In this document: one piece after another, positions 25,032 through 33,685 of the stretch
How the letters are laid out: every line of letters starts with the position of its first letter
Numbering within the stretch: the first letter of the stretch is position 1
From: Brachybacterium tyrofermentans
Lineage (GTDB): Bacteria; Actinomycetota; Actinomycetes; Actinomycetales; Dermabacteraceae
NCBI RefSeq assembly: GCF_014897585.1
Contig: NZ_JABUXW010000008.1
Coordinates: forward strand, 109,237-173,236
Reading direction: 5' to 3'
DNA: 64,000 nucleotides
Made by a program: the position numbers and the translations under genes
The notes under the pieces: generated by a model
Database searches by the model: none
What the model saw: only the letters and a program-made list of their open reading frames with translations
Told to the model about the DNA's origin: nothing

Positions 25032-26903
25032 TCAGGAGGGGCTGTCGTCGGGGTCATCGGGATCATCGGGTTCGTCGGGTGAGGGTCGGGGCCTCAGGGG
25101 TGGCAGGGGATTCCCCTCAAGGAACTTCTGTAGTGCTTCGTCGCTGTCCGCGCCGTGTGCTCGGTGTCCGGTGCGGCGCTGGTTCTCGAGACGGCGTTGT
25201 CCGATGATGCGGTCGCGGGTGGGGCGGGCGGCTTCGATCTCGGCGATCCGGGTCGCGTCGGCGTGGGCGCGCAGGTGCGTGTCCCAGGCCCGGTCCAGCG
25301 CAGCAGCCAGGACAGGGGTCAGCAGGTCGTGCTCCTCGTAGGTCGCGGTGCGCAGCTCGCCATCGATCGTCCACTGCGTCCGGGTGGGCTCGATGACCGG
25401 CCGACGGGGATCCGGGCGGGGAGGCAATGTGGCGGGTGGGAACCGGGGTGGATCTTCGGGGGTATTCCGGAGCGGTTCAAGCCTGGAACCGGACTCTGGA
25501 TTGTGACCTGAGTCTGAATCGGTGTCTGTGTCGGGGTCGCGTTCGGGGTCGATCAGGCCCGCGGTTTTGATCGTGTGGTGCAGCCAGCAGAGTCGGTGAA
25601 GGTTCGCCAGCGAGGTCGGGCCACCCGAACCGGGGTTGGTGTGGTCGTATTCCTCGATGTGGTCGTCCTCCGACGCCAGCACCGTTGCCCTGGTGCAGCC
25701 GGGGGCGGCACACACGGGGTGGCGGAGGCGCAACTGGAGCCGCATCTGTGCGGTGGGGGTGTAGGTGTCGGCGGTGACGGGGAGGTAGGCGCCGGTGGTG
25801 GGGTCGGTGAGGATCCGCTGCCAGGTGGCCTGACCCGCGGCCAGGGCGCGGGCCTGTTCGGCGGGGACCGGGATCAGACCGTCGATCACCCCGGGCGCGT
25901 CGCTCTCACCCAGCAGCGTCATCGCCGGCACCGTGACCAGCAGCTTGTACGGGGAGGCAGGCTCGGGCACCGGGTCCGTCGTAAGCATCGACTGGGTCAG
26001 CACCGCATACCGCAGCGCCGCCAGCGACATCGCTCGGCCGCGTTGACGCAGCACCTCATCGAGATCGAACGGGATCGGGGTGTCGCTGTCCTGGTCGTTC
26101 AGGGCTTGGCGCTGGGCTTTCTGGATCGCCTGCGCCGCGACATCGAGACGGTGGGCGAGGGCCTTGATCTCCAGCGTCGGCCCCGTCACCGACAACGTCG
26201 CGATACCCCGGGTCGGGTCGGTGATCTCGAGATCCACACGCCGTTCCGATTCCGGGGTGAGAGGGATCGTGCCGGCAGTGACCAGGGTGATCAGCGAGTT
26301 CAGGTGGCGGGCGAACTGATCCCGGGAGATCGACGCCAGGTCCCAGCCGGCCACGTGCTCGTCGACGACCCGGACCTGGTCATCGGGCAGCGCCCGTACT
26401 TTGCGCAGCAACAACCGGTGGAAATCCTCGGGCAGGTCACCGGTACGCAGGACCTCGAACGTGCCAGGCATGAGCGTCACGGAGCGGTGGGCGTCACGGA
26501 TCAGGCACTCCGCCCGATGCAGGGATGCCCGCAGACCGGTCGCGACCTTCAACGCCGAGATATCCGCCGAGTCGATGCACCCATCGGACTCCGGATCCCG
26601 AGTCAGGAACGCCGTCAACAGCTCCTGCTCACGGGCATACAGCTTGGTGCGCTCGCGCATGTTGTCGTGAATCGCCAACGCGCACGCCGCCTGCTCACTC
26701 TCGGGCTCGGCCTCGCACGCCTCGATCACCCGCTGCGCGGTCAGCGCCCGCCGCGCACGCACCGGCCACACCGGCACCGCAGGAACTGCACCGGGATCGG
26801 AGGCGGCACCAGAAGGACCACCGGAGCGGTTCCCTGGAACGTTGCTCGCAGGCCTATCCTGCCCGCCACCGGACTGTGAATCCTGCTCGAACTCCTCACC
26901 CAC
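25032..26903 (-). CDS. DUF222 domain protein with C-terminal HNH endonuclease motif
   Basis: 623 residues. A long helical DUF222 region covers about residues 70-390, followed by an HNH segment (CAAPGCTRATVLASEDDH, then HTNPGSGGPTSLANLHRLC and WLHHTIK) at about 400-455. This is the 13E12/REP-type family, present in many copies in actinobacterial genomes and often linked to mobile repeats. The nuclease target is unknown. The N- and C-termini are low-complexity (Gly/Pro-rich, then tandem DDPDDPDD). The 700-bp region upstream is non-coding and carries two similar 33-bp repeats, which may be part of the same element. Confidence 0.85.
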   Translation of the reverse strand: MGEEFEQDSQSGGGQDRPASNVPGNRSGGPSGAASDPGAVPAVPVWPVRARRALTAQRVIEACEAEPESEQAACALAIHDNMRERTKLYAREQELLTAFLTRDPESDGCIDSADISALKVATGLRASLHRAECLIRDAHRSVTLMPGTFEVLRTGDLPEDFHRLLLRKVRALPDDQVRVVDEHVAGWDLASISRDQFARHLNSLITLVTAGTIPLTPESERRVDLEITDPTRGIATLSVTGPTLEIKALAHRLDVAAQAIQKAQRQALNDQDSDTPIPFDLDEVLRQRGRAMSLAALRYAVLTQSMLTTDPVPEPASPYKLLVTVPAMTLLGESDAPGVIDGLIPVPAEQARALAAGQATWQRILTDPTTGAYLPVTADTYTPTAQMRLQLRLRHPVCAAPGCTRATVLASEDDHIEEYDHTNPGSGGPTSLANLHRLCWLHHTIKTAGLIDPERDPDTDTDSDSGHNPESGSRLEPLRNTPEDPPRFPPATLPPRPDPRRPVIEPTRTQWTIDGELRTATYEEHDLLTPVLAAALDRAWDTHLRAHADATRIAEIEAARPTRDRIIGQRRLENQRRTGHRAHGADSDEALQKFLEGNPLPPLRPRPSPDEPDDPDDPDDSPS

Positions 26904-27015
26904 GACAACCCCTCCTTCCCACCCCTGGAAAACACCGGCTCCACTGCCGACGACGTCACCCCAGTTTATCCCCTAGAAAGCCTTTTCGATAGACCCGAAC
27001 GGCAATGCGGATCAA

Positions 27016-27048
27016 ATTGTGGATAACCACCCACTGTGGAGGAATGAA
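27016..27048 (+). repeat. Copy A of a 33-bp imperfect direct repeat with a DnaA-box-like core
   Basis: Begins ATTGTGGATAACCAC and ends CTGTGGAGGAATGAA. It matches copy B at 28 of 33 positions. It contains TGTGGATAA, the exact complement of TTATCCACA, and a small GTGG-ATAA-CCAC hairpin. Confidence 0.7.
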
Positions 27049-27280
27049 TCGTTCCGGAAGGCACTCCGAGGGGATGCCCGAGGGGGGCGGCGGGGTGGAT
27101 GCAGCACAGGGGCACACCGAAGATCCCACTCGCCGGCTCCCCGAATGGCGCGACCGAATGATGTGGCCGGGCCCAGTTGTCGGACCTACCCTTCAGGCGT
27201 CGCGGAGGAATACTGTTCGACAGCACAAGAATGCTGGATCTCGGGCAAATTACTACACCTCCTGACGCTCCGAACTGCAC

Positions 27281-27313
27281 ATTGTGGATAGCCACTATCT
27301 GTGGAGGAAAGAA
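27281..27313 (+). repeat. Copy B of the 33-bp imperfect direct repeat
   Basis: Begins ATTGTGGATAGCCAC and ends CTGTGGAGGAAAGAA, 265 bp after copy A and in the same direction. The core TGTGGATAG differs by one base from the DnaA-box complement, and the GTGG/CCAC hairpin is kept. Confidence 0.7.
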
Positions 27314-27508
27314 GTACATCAGCCACGCAGACCTCTCCGTCCCCATCGGCCTACCCAGCCTCCACTCACCCCGGGAGAAGGGGGTCACGAGGAGCCCGCG
27401 AGGGTGCCTGCGGGGTGGTCCGCGGGGAGGTGCTGCCGCCTGGTGCGCCGACTGTCCCACCCCTCCCGCACACTCCGTACGTACGTTCGAAGTCACGACC
27501 TGCAGGGC

Positions 27509-27555
27509 TTGACTCGCCCTTCATGGCCAGGCGTAGAGTTCGAACAGAAGTTCGA
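27509..27555 (+). promoter_or_regulatory. SOS-regulated promoter with LexA box for imuA'-imuB-dnaE2
   Basis: TTGACT (27509-27514) and TAGAGT (27534-27539) form a plausible promoter with a long 19-base spacer. Immediately after, and touching the -10, lies TCGAACAGAAGTTCGA (27540-27555), a perfect inverted repeat that matches the actinobacterial LexA box TCGAAC-N4-GTTCGA. The imuA' start is 54 bases downstream. A LexA repressor bound here would block RNA polymerase, so damage-inducible expression is expected. Confidence 0.88.
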
Positions 27556-27608
27556 GTAGAAGCAGTGCGCAGTTCCCGGCCGGAACGGAGCGGGATGGAG
27601 GTGGAACA

Positions 27609-28469
27609 GTGAGCATGCGTCTGCAGACGGCTTCTCGCGAGGCCGAGCCCGCGAACCGTGAGGATCGCCTCGCGCTGGCCCGCGCCACCCTGGGTGCCGC
27701 TGAGCGCAGCGCCTCCCGATGGGGAGGGCGGATCGATCGCACCGCCCTGCGCACCGCGACGACACCGGCAGCACCGACAACGACGACGGAACAGGCAGAG
27801 CAGGGCCTCGCCGACGACGGGATGGGTACCAGGGTTCCGGTGCCCGGGCCGCTTGCCGGACTGTTCCCGCGGGGCAGCCTGCGGGCGGGAAGCTCCGTCG
27901 CGATCACGGGCGCTGCCAGCACCTCGCTGCTGCTGTCCCTCGCGGTCGCCGCGGCGGGGGAGGACTCCTGGTGCGCGATCGCGGGCATGCCCGATCTGGG
28001 GCTGCGCTCCGCGGTCGATGCCGGCCTGGATCCCTGCCGACTCGCGCACGTGCCTGCGCACGGCGAGCAGCGTCCCCAGGTGCTCTCCGCCCTGGCCGAT
28101 GGCGTGGATGTGCTCGTGCTCGGCCCCGATCTCGATCTCGCCCCCGTGCTGTGGCGCAGCCTGCTGGGTCGCGCCCGCACCGCCGACACCCTGGTCCTCG
28201 CCGCAGCCCCGCCCGGGCGCGCCGATCTCACCCTGCGCTCCACGACGCTGCGCTGGACCGGTCTCGGCGCAGGCTCGGGACGGCTGCGCACCCGTCGTCT
28301 CGAGGTCCTCGCGAGCGGCCGGGGGATTGCCGGGCAGCGGGAGGTCGAAGTGCTGCTGCCACAGGTCGGCGGCATGATCGCCTCGGCGCCGCAGCAGCGC
28401 AGCCGGCACGAGAACCTGGCCGCCCCGCCCCCGGTGCGCCTGCTCGAACCGGTGCGGAGGGCCGGGTGA
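27609..28469 (+). CDS. imuA': ImuA'-type RecA-like accessory protein of the mutasome
   Basis: 286 residues. The fold is RecA-like (VPGPLAGLFPRGSLRAGSSVAITGAAST, then LVLGPDLDLAPVLWRSLLGRA), but the Walker A loop is degenerate (GAASTS without GKT), as is usual in actinobacterial ImuA'. ImuA' acts with ImuB to bring DnaE2 to damaged DNA. The start is GTG 27609 with GGAGGTGG upstream; ATG 27615 is an alternative. The stop overlaps the imuB ATG by one base (TGATG). The operon is controlled by the LexA box just upstream. Confidence 0.87.
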   Translation: MSMRLQTASREAEPANREDRLALARATLGAAERSASRWGGRIDRTALRTATTPAAPTTTTEQAEQGLADDGMGTRVPVPGPLAGLFPRGSLRAGSSVAITGAASTSLLLSLAVAAAGEDSWCAIAGMPDLGLRSAVDAGLDPCRLAHVPAHGEQRPQVLSALADGVDVLVLGPDLDLAPVLWRSLLGRARTADTLVLAAAPPGRADLTLRSTTLRWTGLGAGSGRLRTRRLEVLASGRGIAGQREVEVLLPQVGGMIASAPQQRSRHENLAAPPPVRLLEPVRRAG

Positions 28470-30223
28470 TGACCCTCGACACGAGCACCAGCACCAGCAC
28501 CAGCACCAGCACCAACCCTGCCAGCACAGCCACCCGCACGGTCGCCGTGACCGTCCCGGACTGGCCGCTGCTGGCCGCGCTGGACCGGCACCAGCGTCGG
28601 CTGGTCGAGGAGAGCCCCGACGGCGAGCCCGCTGCGATCGACCCGGCCGTCGTCCCGGTCATCCTGCTCGACCAGCATCGGGTCACGCACTCGAGCGCCG
28701 CCGCCCGGGAGGCGGGCGCGCTGCCCGGCATGAAGCGTCGTGCCGCGCGTGCCGCCTGCCCCGAGGCGCTCGTGCTGGAGGCGGACAGGGAGAACGAATC
28801 GGCCCTGTTCGAGCTGGTCGCGGCCGCGGTGGACACGATCGCCGCCGGGGTCGACGTGCTGCGCCCCGGAGTGCTGCTGATGTCGGCCCGCGGGCCGGCC
28901 CGCCACCAGGGCGGGGAGGCGCAGCTGGCCGAGCGGATCCTGGACGCGGTCGCCGAGCTCACCGGCTGGGACTGCTCCGTGGGGATCGCCGACGGGCCCT
29001 TCGCCGCGCTGCTCGCCTCCCCGCCGGGACGGATCGTGCGGGACGGGCGCAGCGCCGACTACCTCGCCCCGCATCCGATCACGACGCTGCGCAGCGCCCC
29101 CGTCGGCCCCGGCTGGGGGCATCGCGGGCAGCCCTCGGCGCGGCGCACCGAACGCCGCCTGGACCTCGCCGAGACCGTCGATCTGCTGCAGCGCCTGGGG
29201 ATCACCACCCTGGGGGATCTGGCCGCGCTCCCGTCGGCCGCGGTCGCGGACCGCTTCGGTCCCGATGTCTCCACCTTGCACCTGCTGGCCCGCGGCGAGG
29301 AGCCCGCCCCGCCTGCCACGCACCATCCCACCCAGCCGATCCTGGCCGAGACCACGCTGGAGACCCCGCTGGTGCGCACCGACCAGGCGGCCTTCATCGC
29401 GCGCCCGCTGGCCGAGGAGCTGCACACGATGCTCGTCGCGAACGGCCTGGTGTGCACCCGGCTGCGGATCGTGGCCCGCACCGAGGGCGGCGAGGAGATG
29501 GAGCGCACCTGGCGGCACGACGGCGCACTCACGGTGGCCGATGTCGTGGACCGGATCCGCTGGCAGTGCGACGGCTGGATCACCCGCTCACGGCTCGGCG
29601 GCCCCTCGACCGGCGCGATCACCCGGATCGGCCTGCACCCGCTGCAGCTCGCCCCGGCGGGGGAGAGCGCCCCGGCCCTGTGGGGGAGCGCCGGGGAGGC
29701 CGCCCAACGGGCCTCGCGCGCCTTCGCCCGGGCGCAGGGCCTGGCGGGGGAGGACGCCGTCCAGGTCCCCGTCCGCGTCGGCGGGCGACTGCTGGCCGAC
29801 GAGATGGTGCTCGTGCCGTGGCGCAGCGAGAAACCGGCCACCCACCCCGGGCCCTGGCCCGGCTCCCTGCCGCGGCCGGTGCCCACCACCGTGTTCCGGG
29901 ACCCGCCGCCGGTGGCCCTCGAAGATGCCGACGGGAGGCCCGTGGTGGTCACCGCCCGGGGTCTGCTGAGCGCCGCGCCGGCGCGGCTGCTGGTCCTCGC
30001 GCCCGGGGCCCCGGTCCTGCAGCGCCTCGGCCTGCGCGCCGGCTCCTCGCATCCGGTGCTCGCCCATGGCGCGCCCACCGTGATCGACGAGCGGTGGTGG
30101 ACGCCGCAGGGCGCCCGCTCCGCCCGGCTGCAGCTGGTGGTGCGCGGTGCGGGCGATGAGGAGACCGCGGTGCTGGCGCTGTCCCGGACCGGGAGCTGGA
30201 CGCTGGAGGGGCTCTATGACTGA
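28469..30223 (+). CDS. imuB: ImuB, inactive Y-family polymerase homologue (clamp-binding adaptor)
   Basis: 584 residues from ATG 28469. The Y-family fold is recognisable (AAAREAGALPGMKRRAARAACPEALV, LTGWDCSVGIADGPFAALLAS, LQRLGITTLGDLAALP). The catalytic acidic residues are missing: the palm strand reads VPDWPLLAALDRH and the usual SxDE is replaced by RPGVLLMSARG. This is the known state of ImuB, which links DnaE2 to the sliding clamp instead of copying DNA. An oddity is an N-terminal Ser-Thr dipeptide repeat coded by tandem AGCACC units (about 28484-28513). It overlaps imuA' and is followed by dnaE2 27 bases on. Confidence 0.9.
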   Translation: MTLDTSTSTSTSTSTNPASTATRTVAVTVPDWPLLAALDRHQRRLVEESPDGEPAAIDPAVVPVILLDQHRVTHSSAAAREAGALPGMKRRAARAACPEALVLEADRENESALFELVAAAVDTIAAGVDVLRPGVLLMSARGPARHQGGEAQLAERILDAVAELTGWDCSVGIADGPFAALLASPPGRIVRDGRSADYLAPHPITTLRSAPVGPGWGHRGQPSARRTERRLDLAETVDLLQRLGITTLGDLAALPSAAVADRFGPDVSTLHLLARGEEPAPPATHHPTQPILAETTLETPLVRTDQAAFIARPLAEELHTMLVANGLVCTRLRIVARTEGGEEMERTWRHDGALTVADVVDRIRWQCDGWITRSRLGGPSTGAITRIGLHPLQLAPAGESAPALWGSAGEAAQRASRAFARAQGLAGEDAVQVPVRVGGRLLADEMVLVPWRSEKPATHPGPWPGSLPRPVPTTVFRDPPPVALEDADGRPVVVTARGLLSAAPARLLVLAPGAPVLQRLGLRAGSSHPVLAHGAPTVIDERWWTPQGARSARLQLVVRGAGDEETAVLALSRTGSWTLEGLYD

Positions 30224-30250
30224 TGATCGTTCGAGGGACGGGAGACGCTG

Positions 30251-33200
30251 ATGGCCGGCTGGTTCCTGGGCCCACCCGCGTGGAAGGACATCGAGGCGAT
30301 CCTCTCGGACCGTCCCGCCGAGCTGGTCGCCCCGCCGATCGTCATCGAGCACACCGGGAAGGTCGCCGACGACGCCTACCGGCCTGCGCGCACCGTCGAC
30401 TACGCCGAGCTGCACGCCCATTCGCACTTCAGCTTCCTCGACGGCGCCTCGAGCCCCGAGGACATGGTGGAGCAGGCCGCCCGACTGGGGCTGGGCGCGA
30501 TCACCCTGGTGGATCACGACGGTCTTCCCGGGGCGGTGCGCTTCGCCCGTGCGGCGGGGGAGGCGGGCATCGCCACCGTGTTCGGGGCCGAGCTCACCCT
30601 CGGGCTCGAGCCGGGGGCCGACGCCGCGAGCGCCACCCCGGTCGTCTCCGCGCCCCGCACCGGCATCCCCGACCCCGAGGGGGAGCACCTGCTGGTGCTG
30701 GTGCGCGACACGGACGGGTACCGGCAGCTCTCGGCCGCGATCGCCCGCGCCCACCTCGACAGCGGGGAGAAGGCGGTCCCGCGCTATCGGCTCGCGGAGC
30801 TCTCCCGGCTCGCCCGCGAGGGGCGCTGGCAGATCCTCACCGGCTGCCGCAAGGGGTCCGTGACCCGGGCGGCGGCCGCGCACCTGGCCGACGGTGACCT
30901 CGAGGCCGCCGCCCATGCCGCGGCGGGCGCCATCACCCGCCTGCTGGAGCTGTTCGGGGCCGGGAACGTCGCCGTCGAGCTGGTCGCCGGCGGCGGGGGA
31001 GAGGCGGATGAGCTCCACGACGCCCTCGCCCAGGGTGCCCGCCTGGTGCGCGAGGACCACGGCCTGGACGAGATCTCGCTGCCGCTGGTGGCGACGACGA
31101 ATGCGCACTACGCGCGACCGGCCGACAAGCGCCTGGCCGACACCCATGCCGCGCTGCGCGCCGGGGTGCCCCTGGTCGACGCCGACCCGTACCTGTCCTC
31201 CCGGCCCGCGCACCTGCGCAGCGGGGAGGAGATGGCCGAGCTGCTGCCGCGCTATCCCGCCGCGATCGCCGCGGCCGCGCGGCTGGGCCGGGACTGCGCG
31301 CTGGACCTGCGCCTGCTCGCCCCGGACCTGCCGCCCTTCCCGGTGCCCACCGGGCACGACGAGGCGAGCTGGCTGGTGGAGCTGGTGGAGATCGAGGGCC
31401 GCGAGCGCTACGGGCCGAGGCCCGCCCCGGAGCGGCCCGAGCGGATCCCCGGGGCCTGGGCGCAGATCGACCACGAGCTGAGGGTCATCATCGACCTGCA
31501 CTTCCCCGGCTACTTCCTCATCGTCCACGAGATCGTCGACTTCTGCGCCGGGGTGGGGATCCTCGCCCAGGGGCGCGGATCGGCCGCGAACAGCGCCGTC
31601 TGCTATGCGCTGGGGATCACGGCGGTCGAGCCCGTCAGCCACGATCTGCTGTTCGAACGCTTCCTCGCGCCGGAGCGGGACGGCCCGCCGGACATCGACA
31701 TCGACATCGCCTCGGACCGACGCGAGGAGGTCATCCAGCACGTCTACGCCCGCTACGGGCGGGAGAACGCCGCGCAGGTCGCCAACGTCATCACCTACCG
31801 GGCGAAGCTCGCGGTGCGCGACGCCGCCCGGGCGCTCGGCTACGACCCCGGGGCGCAGGACGCCTTCTCCAAGCGGATCGAGAGGTCCTTCTCCTCACTC
31901 GCCGAGGCCGACATCCCCGCGGACGTCGTCGACCTCGCGAAGCAGCTGCGGGACGCCCCGCGCCATCTCGGCATCCATTCCGGGGGCATGGTGCTGTGCG
32001 ACCGGCCGGTGATCGAGGTGTGCCCGGTGCAGTGGGCGGCGATGGCGGACCGCAGCGTGCTGCAGTGGGACAAGGAGGACTGCGCCGACGCCGGCCTGGT
32101 GAAGTTCGACCTGCTGGGGCTGGGGATGCTCACCGCCCTGGACCATGCATTGACGATCGTCGCCGAGCATCACGGGCAGCACTTCGAGCTGCGCACCCTG
32201 CCGCAGGAGGACGAAGCCGTGTACGACATGCTGTGCGAGGGGGACAGCGTGGGGGTGTTCCAGGTGGAGTCCCGCGCGCAGATCTCCACCCTGCCCCGGC
32301 TGCGACCACGCGAGTTCTACGACCTGGTGGTGGAGGTCGCGCTGATCCGACCCGGGCCGATCCAGGGCGGGTCCGTGCATCCGTACATCCGCCGCCGGAA
32401 CAAGGAGGAGGAGGTCACCTTCCTGCATCCGCTGCTGGAGAAGTCCCTGGGCCGCACCCTGGGGATCCCGCTGTTCCAGGAGCAGCTGATGCAGATGGTG
32501 GTCGACGTCGCCGACTTCAGCCCTGCCCAGGCGGACCAGCTGCGGCGGGCGATGGGCTCCAAGCGCTCCACCCAGAAGATGCTCGAGCTCTCCGATGCAC
32601 TGTTCACCGGGATGGCGAACCACGGCATCACAGGGGAGGACGCCGACGCGGTCCACCGCAAGCTGCTCGCCTTCGCCAACTACGGCTTCCCCGAGTCCCA
32701 CGCTTACTCCTTCGCGTACCTGGTCTATGCGAGCTCGTACCTGAAGTGCCACTATCCGGCGGCGTTCACCGCGGCGCTGCTGCGCGCCCAGCCGATGGGC
32801 TTCTACTCGCCGCAGTCGCTCGTCGCCGATGCCCGCCGTCACGGCGTGCTCACCCGCGGGCCCGATGTGCTGCGCAGCAGGGCCCGCTCCGATCTGGAGA
32901 CCGACGAGGAGCACGCCGGCTACCGGGTGGATCCGCCGCGCGCGCAGGTCCAGGGGGAGGCAGCCGCGCGGGGTCCGGCGATCCGGCTGGGTCTGGACCA
33001 GGTGCGGGGGATCAGCACGGAGACGGCCGACGGGATCATCGCCGAGCGCGAGCGGGGCGGTCCCTTCGTCTCGGTCCCGGACCTCGCCCGACGGGTGCGG
33101 CTGAGCGCCCGCCAGCTCGAGGCGCTGGCGACGGCCGGGGCGCTGGATGCGCTCGCGTCCTCGCGTCGGCAGGCGCTGTGGGCCGCGGGGGCCGCTGCTC

Positions 33201-33676
33201 AGGAGTCCCCGGACACGCTGCCTCACCTCGCCGTGGGCGCGCAGGCGCCGACGCTGCCGGGGATGGGCGAGGCGGAGCTCGCGACCGCCGACGCCTGGGC
33301 CACCGGGATCACCCTGGACGATCACCCCATGGTGCTGCTGCGCGAGGAGCTCACGGAGGGCGGGGTGCTCTCGATCCAGGGCACCCGGGAGGCGGAGGAC
33401 TCCAGCCGGATCCGGGTGGGCGGCGTGATCACGCACCGGCAGCGTCCGGCGACCGCCGGGAACGTCACCTTCCTCAGCCTCGAGGACGAGACCGGGATCC
33501 TCAACGTGGTGTGCTCACAGGGGTTCTGGGTGCGCCACCGGGCCCTGCTGCGCACCGCCCGGGCGATCGTGCTGCGCGGCATCGTGGAGAACCGCAGCGG
33601 GGCGGTGAACCTCGTCGCCGACGACGTCGCGCCCCTGGACCTGGCCGCGGCGGGCCGGTCCAGGGACTTTCAGTGA
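30251..33676 (+). CDS. dnaE2: Error-prone DNA polymerase DnaE2
   Basis: 1141 residues, right for DnaE2. The N-terminal PHP domain (ELHAHSHFSFLDGASSPEDM) begins near residue 52, the polymerase active site PDIDIDIASDRREEV is near residues 477-490, and a C-terminal OB-fold region (GGVITHRQRPATAGNVTFLS) lacks the extra exonuclease-binding tail of replicative DnaE1. With ImuA' and ImuB it carries out damage-induced mutagenic bypass. It is the last gene of the LexA-controlled operon and converges on the YhgE gene with only nine bases between stops. Confidence 0.93.
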   Translation: MAGWFLGPPAWKDIEAILSDRPAELVAPPIVIEHTGKVADDAYRPARTVDYAELHAHSHFSFLDGASSPEDMVEQAARLGLGAITLVDHDGLPGAVRFARAAGEAGIATVFGAELTLGLEPGADAASATPVVSAPRTGIPDPEGEHLLVLVRDTDGYRQLSAAIARAHLDSGEKAVPRYRLAELSRLAREGRWQILTGCRKGSVTRAAAAHLADGDLEAAAHAAAGAITRLLELFGAGNVAVELVAGGGGEADELHDALAQGARLVREDHGLDEISLPLVATTNAHYARPADKRLADTHAALRAGVPLVDADPYLSSRPAHLRSGEEMAELLPRYPAAIAAAARLGRDCALDLRLLAPDLPPFPVPTGHDEASWLVELVEIEGRERYGPRPAPERPERIPGAWAQIDHELRVIIDLHFPGYFLIVHEIVDFCAGVGILAQGRGSAANSAVCYALGITAVEPVSHDLLFERFLAPERDGPPDIDIDIASDRREEVIQHVYARYGRENAAQVANVITYRAKLAVRDAARALGYDPGAQDAFSKRIERSFSSLAEADIPADVVDLAKQLRDAPRHLGIHSGGMVLCDRPVIEVCPVQWAAMADRSVLQWDKEDCADAGLVKFDLLGLGMLTALDHALTIVAEHHGQHFELRTLPQEDEAVYDMLCEGDSVGVFQVESRAQISTLPRLRPREFYDLVVEVALIRPGPIQGGSVHPYIRRRNKEEEVTFLHPLLEKSLGRTLGIPLFQEQLMQMVVDVADFSPAQADQLRRAMGSKRSTQKMLELSDALFTGMANHGITGEDADAVHRKLLAFANYGFPESHAYSFAYLVYASSYLKCHYPAAFTAALLRAQPMGFYSPQSLVADARRHGVLTRGPDVLRSRARSDLETDEEHAGYRVDPPRAQVQGEAAARGPAIRLGLDQVRGISTETADGIIAERERGGPFVSVPDLARRVRLSARQLEALATAGALDALASSRRQALWAAGAAAQESPDTLPHLAVGAQAPTLPGMGEAELATADAWATGITLDDHPMVLLREELTEGGVLSIQGTREAEDSSRIRVGGVITHRQRPATAGNVTFLSLEDETGILNVVCSQGFWVRHRALLRTARAIVLRGIVENRSGAVNLVADDVAPLDLAAAGRSRDFQ

Positions 33677-33685
33677 GCATGGAGG

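Larger units (their letters stand above)
26904..27508. other. Long non-coding region with paired repeats
   Basis: About 600 bp without a convincing gene. It is less GC-rich than its surroundings and contains two related 33-bp repeats with DnaA-box-like cores (27016-27048 and 27281-27313). Short open frames exist on both strands but have no recognisable protein features. It could be the untranslated part of a mobile element linked to the DUF222-HNH gene. Confidence 0.6.

Noticed and set aside
27016..27313. Replication origin suggested by DnaA-box-like sequences
   Set aside because: Only two such cores are present, and dnaA, dnaN, gyrB or a plasmid replication gene are not nearby.
27481..27500. 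Second LexA box near TACGTTCGAAGT upstream of imuA'
   Set aside because: Only one half-site is present; the opposite arm does not match.
26966..27512. Small open frames on both strands in the 27-kb non-coding region
   Set aside because: No ribosome site with sensible spacing, no family signature, and they overlap each other.
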